Assembly: GCF_003399765.1 (NCBI RefSeq) | Contig: NZ_NFZV01000001.1 | Coordinates: 281,704-345,703, forward strand | DNA: 64,000 bases | Reading direction: 5' to 3' | DNA from: Alkalilimnicola ehrlichii | Lineage (GTDB): Bacteria; Pseudomonadota; Gammaproteobacteria; Nitrococcales; AK92 | Shown here: piece after piece, positions 62,020 to 64,000 of the stretch | How the letters are laid out: every line of letters begins with the position of its first letter | Position numbering within the stretch: the stretch's first letter is position 1 | Notes under the pieces: model-generated | Database searches by the model: none | What the model saw: only the letters and a program-made list of their open reading frames with translations | Told to the model about the DNA's origin: nothing | Translations under genes and position numbers: made by a program

Positions 62020-63226
62020 CGCCAGCCTGTTCGAGACGATCAAGTGCGGCCTCATCGAGCTTAAGAAGTCGCTGTAGAGTACTCTGAGTGTGCTCGCCGA
62101 GCGTTGGGGCCGCGCTGTCGGCTTGGATCGGCGTTGCCGAATAACGGATCGGGTTGGCGACACCCGGTACGCTACGGCCGTCCGCCCGCCGTTGCGTTTG
62201 CTGTAAGCCGCGGGCTTGCACTTGCGGGTCGGCGAACACTTCGGACAGATCGTTAATAGGCCCGCAGGGTACGCCGACGGCTTCTAAATCGCTTAACCAT
62301 GCCGCCCGCGGGCGTTGCTGGAAGACTTCCTCAAGCTGCGGAATCAGCTCGTCGCGACGGGCAACACGGTCGGCATTGCGCGCGTAACGCTCATCCTCCG
62401 CAAGCTCTGGACAGCCGGCGACTTGGCAGAACCGGCGGAATTGATCGTCGTTGCCGACGGCAAGGATTAAATGGCCGTCGGCAGCCGGAAAGGCTTGATA
62501 AGGAACGATGTTGGGGTGCGCGTTGCCTAGGCGCCGAGGCACTTGGCCGGAGACGAGATAATTCATGGCTTGATTGGCCAGCGTCGCAACCTGGACGTCT
62601 AACAAGGCTAAGTCGATGTGCTGGCCTGCGCCGGTTGCATCGCGGTGACGCAGAGCGCCGAGGACAGCAACGGCTGCATACATACCGGTGAAGACGTCGG
62701 TAATTGCCACCCCGACTTTCATCGGCTCGCTACCGGGGCTGCCGTCAGGTTGGCCGGTCACGCTCATCATGCCGCCCAAGGCTTGAATCAATAAATCGTA
62801 ACCGGCGCGATCGCGATAGGGGCCGCTTTGGCCGAAACCGGTAATCGAGCAGTAGATCAGGCCGGGGTAGTCCTGGCGGAGTTGTTCGTACCCTAAGCCA
62901 TAACGCGAGAGGGTGCCGACTTTGAAGTTCTCCAGCACAATATCGCATTCGCCGGCCAAGCGACGGACGAGCGATTGCCCTTGCTCGGTGGCGATGTCGA
63001 TAGCGACCGATTGTTTGCCGCGGTTGCAGCCGTGATAGTAAGCCGCTTCGCCCTCGTCGACGAAAGGCGGCCCCCAGCTCCGGGTATCGTCGCCGCGCTC
63101 GGGTCGCTCGACTTTAATGACTTCGGCGCCGAGGTCCGCAAGCAACTGTCCAGCCCAAGGGCCGGCTAGGATGCGGGAGAGATCGAGGACACGGATACCG
63201 TTGAGGACGCCGGACATAAGCAACAT
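61982..63226 (-). CDS. CaiB/BaiF family (class III) CoA-transferase
   Basis: A 414-residue family III CoA-transferase. It has LNGIRVLDLSRILAGPWAGQ, LGAEVIKVERPERGDDTR, SITGFGQSGPYRDRAGYD with the catalytic Asp in YDLLIQALGG region, and VAITDVFTGMYA. The substrate acid is unknown. ATG 63217 (MSGVLNGIRV) is an equally good start. Confidence 0.9.
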   Translation of the reverse strand: MLLMSGVLNGIRVLDLSRILAGPWAGQLLADLGAEVIKVERPERGDDTRSWGPPFVDEGEAAYYHGCNRGKQSVAIDIATEQGQSLVRRLAGECDIVLENFKVGTLSRYGLGYEQLRQDYPGLIYCSITGFGQSGPYRDRAGYDLLIQALGGMMSVTGQPDGSPGSEPMKVGVAITDVFTGMYAAVAVLGALRHRDATGAGQHIDLALLDVQVATLANQAMNYLVSGQVPRRLGNAHPNIVPYQAFPAADGHLILAVGNDDQFRRFCQVAGCPELAEDERYARNADRVARRDELIPQLEEVFQQRPRAAWLSDLEAVGVPCGPINDLSEVFADPQVQARGLQQTQRRADGRSVPGVANPIRYSATPIQADSAAPTLGEHTQSTLQRLLKLDEAALDRLEQAGVIQVQRRPDSSD

Positions 63227-63293
63227 TGCTCCACATGCGCAAAACAGAAGTTGCTTATTGTTGCACGAAGCATGGCGAGTGTTGAGGGAGGTT

Positions 63294-63314
63294 GCCGGCG
63301 GCTTCGCCGCCGGC
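63294..63314 (-). terminator. GC-rich hairpin after the OMP gene
   Basis: A 9-bp perfect stem (63294-63302 with 63306-63314) with a TTC loop lies 11 bp after the stop of the beta-barrel gene. A T run is missing, so it may be a weak terminator. Confidence 0.5.
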
Positions 63315-63324
63315 GAGCGTGCGC

Positions 63325-63843
63325 TTAGAAGTAGTAAGTTGCACCGATTTGGCTGGATATGCCGTGCTGTTCGAGCTCGGTACCGTTATCGATATCCAAG
63401 TAACGGTAGCCTACCTCGAGATTCAGGCCGATTTCCGGAGCGTTCGCCAAGCGGTACTCGAAGCCGGCCAGCGGCATGACGCTAAAGCCGTCCAGGTCGT
63501 TCCAGTCTTCATACGCGGCTTCCAGGCCGACGTAGAAACGGCTATTAGGATTGACGATGGGTGCGTACATGACTTTACCGCCGAAGCGGATGACTTCATC
63601 GTCGCCGCCTTCTTCCTGACTGCCGTAGTAGCCGAACACGCCGAAACCAAGTTGCTCGTTCTGCCAGCCGCGAAGCTCGATGGCAGACAGGCGACCGTCG
63701 TCGAGCAACGGGTCGGCGAGTTGGTATTGAGCGCCAATGCCTAACTCTAGGTCTTGTGCGCTCACGGTAGCCGGTACCGCCAGGGCGGCGGCAAGGCCCA
63801 GGGAGCCGAGTACAGCAGAGGGTTTGCGAATGACGTTCAACAT
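63325..63843 (-). CDS. Outer-membrane beta-barrel protein, YfaZ/OmpW-like size
   Basis: A 172-residue protein with a signal peptide (AVLGSLGLAAALAVPATVSA) and alternating aromatic/polar beta strands (LELGIGAQYQLAD, VGLEAAYEDWNDLDG, LNLEVGYRYLDID). It ends in the outer-membrane C-terminal phenylalanine (GATYYF). It is a small barrel, perhaps eight strands. No specific function was recognised; the fold assignment rests on the strand pattern and terminal Phe. Confidence 0.8.
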   Translation of the reverse strand: MLNVIRKPSAVLGSLGLAAALAVPATVSAQDLELGIGAQYQLADPLLDDGRLSAIELRGWQNEQLGFGVFGYYGSQEEGGDDEVIRFGGKVMYAPIVNPNSRFYVGLEAAYEDWNDLDGFSVMPLAGFEYRLANAPEIGLNLEVGYRYLDIDNGTELEQHGISSQIGATYYF

Positions 63844-64000
63844 GGATGCCTCCTATCCTTAGGGTTACTTATTCAGGCATTGCACCGCACCAAACTCGGC
63901 GCGATTATTCGGTCGTTCGCTAGGTAAAGTGGCCGTTTGGCTGTCGCTTGGCCGGCGAACCGTTGCTGATCAGCATACCGGACGGACAGGTCTGTTCGCA
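63844..64000. other. Upstream region of the OMP gene
   Basis: 157 bp to the window edge; the OMP ribosome site GGAGGC stands before 63843 on the minus strand. Nothing else could be assigned. Confidence 0.4.

Overview
The window comes from a gammaproteobacterial chromosome of moderately high GC. The evidence is the ybgC-tolQRAB-pal-cpoB-queE-queC cluster, yebC-ruvC-ruvA-ruvB, a GlrK/QseG/GlrR three-gene system and an aspS of the Pseudomonas/Chromatiales type. A two-subunit (type III, PhaC+PhaE) polyester synthase suggests a purple-sulfur-bacterium relative (Chromatiales/Ectothiorhodospiraceae-like). That placement is inference.

Layout. 1-5.3 kb: the 3' part of aspS, then a phosphate-starvation cluster (ATP-grasp protein, Na+/Pi symporter, PhoU-like protein) with a four-unit Pho box. 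5.34-26.86 kb: a P2-like integrated element at the 3' part of a tRNA-Lys gene, bounded by a 25-bp direct repeat. It has an integrase, primase-helicase, Ogr-type activator, CI/S24 repressor, a nearly complete P2 tail module with two tail-fibre/chaperone cassettes, and a lysis cassette. It has no terminase, portal, scaffold, capsid or head-completion gene, so it looks like a headless prophage or R-type tailocin. 26.8-33.6 kb: tRNA-Lys, queC, queE and the tol-pal operon. 34-38.2 kb: an EF-hand protein with a near-consensus sigma-54 promoter and a GlrR-type operator, then glrR, qseG and glrK. 38.4-41.5 kb: ruvB, ruvA, ruvC, yebC. 41.6-46.3 kb: patatin-like lipase, cNMP/HDOD protein, pabB, HDOD protein. 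46.9-51.6 kb: phaR, phaB, phaC and phaE, with PhaR-type CTGC-N3-GCAG boxes and a structured ORF-free locus that may encode a small RNA. 51.8-64 kb: BepA protease, AI-2E family exporter, MarR-HlyD-MFS efflux operon, ketopantoate reductase-like protein, class II aldolase, quinone reductase, MBL hydrolase, CaiB CoA-transferase and an outer-membrane beta-barrel.

At least ten genes carry apparent frameshifts, including aspS, ruvA, pabB and queC. Nine genes (ten sites, two of them in the KPR gene) fit single missing bases, often in homopolymer or GC runs, and adding one base per site restores family-like lengths. aspS has a different lesion (minus 2 or plus 1). This pattern is better explained by base-calling error than by gene decay. 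Broken genes are therefore annotated as one gene with a flagged frameshift.
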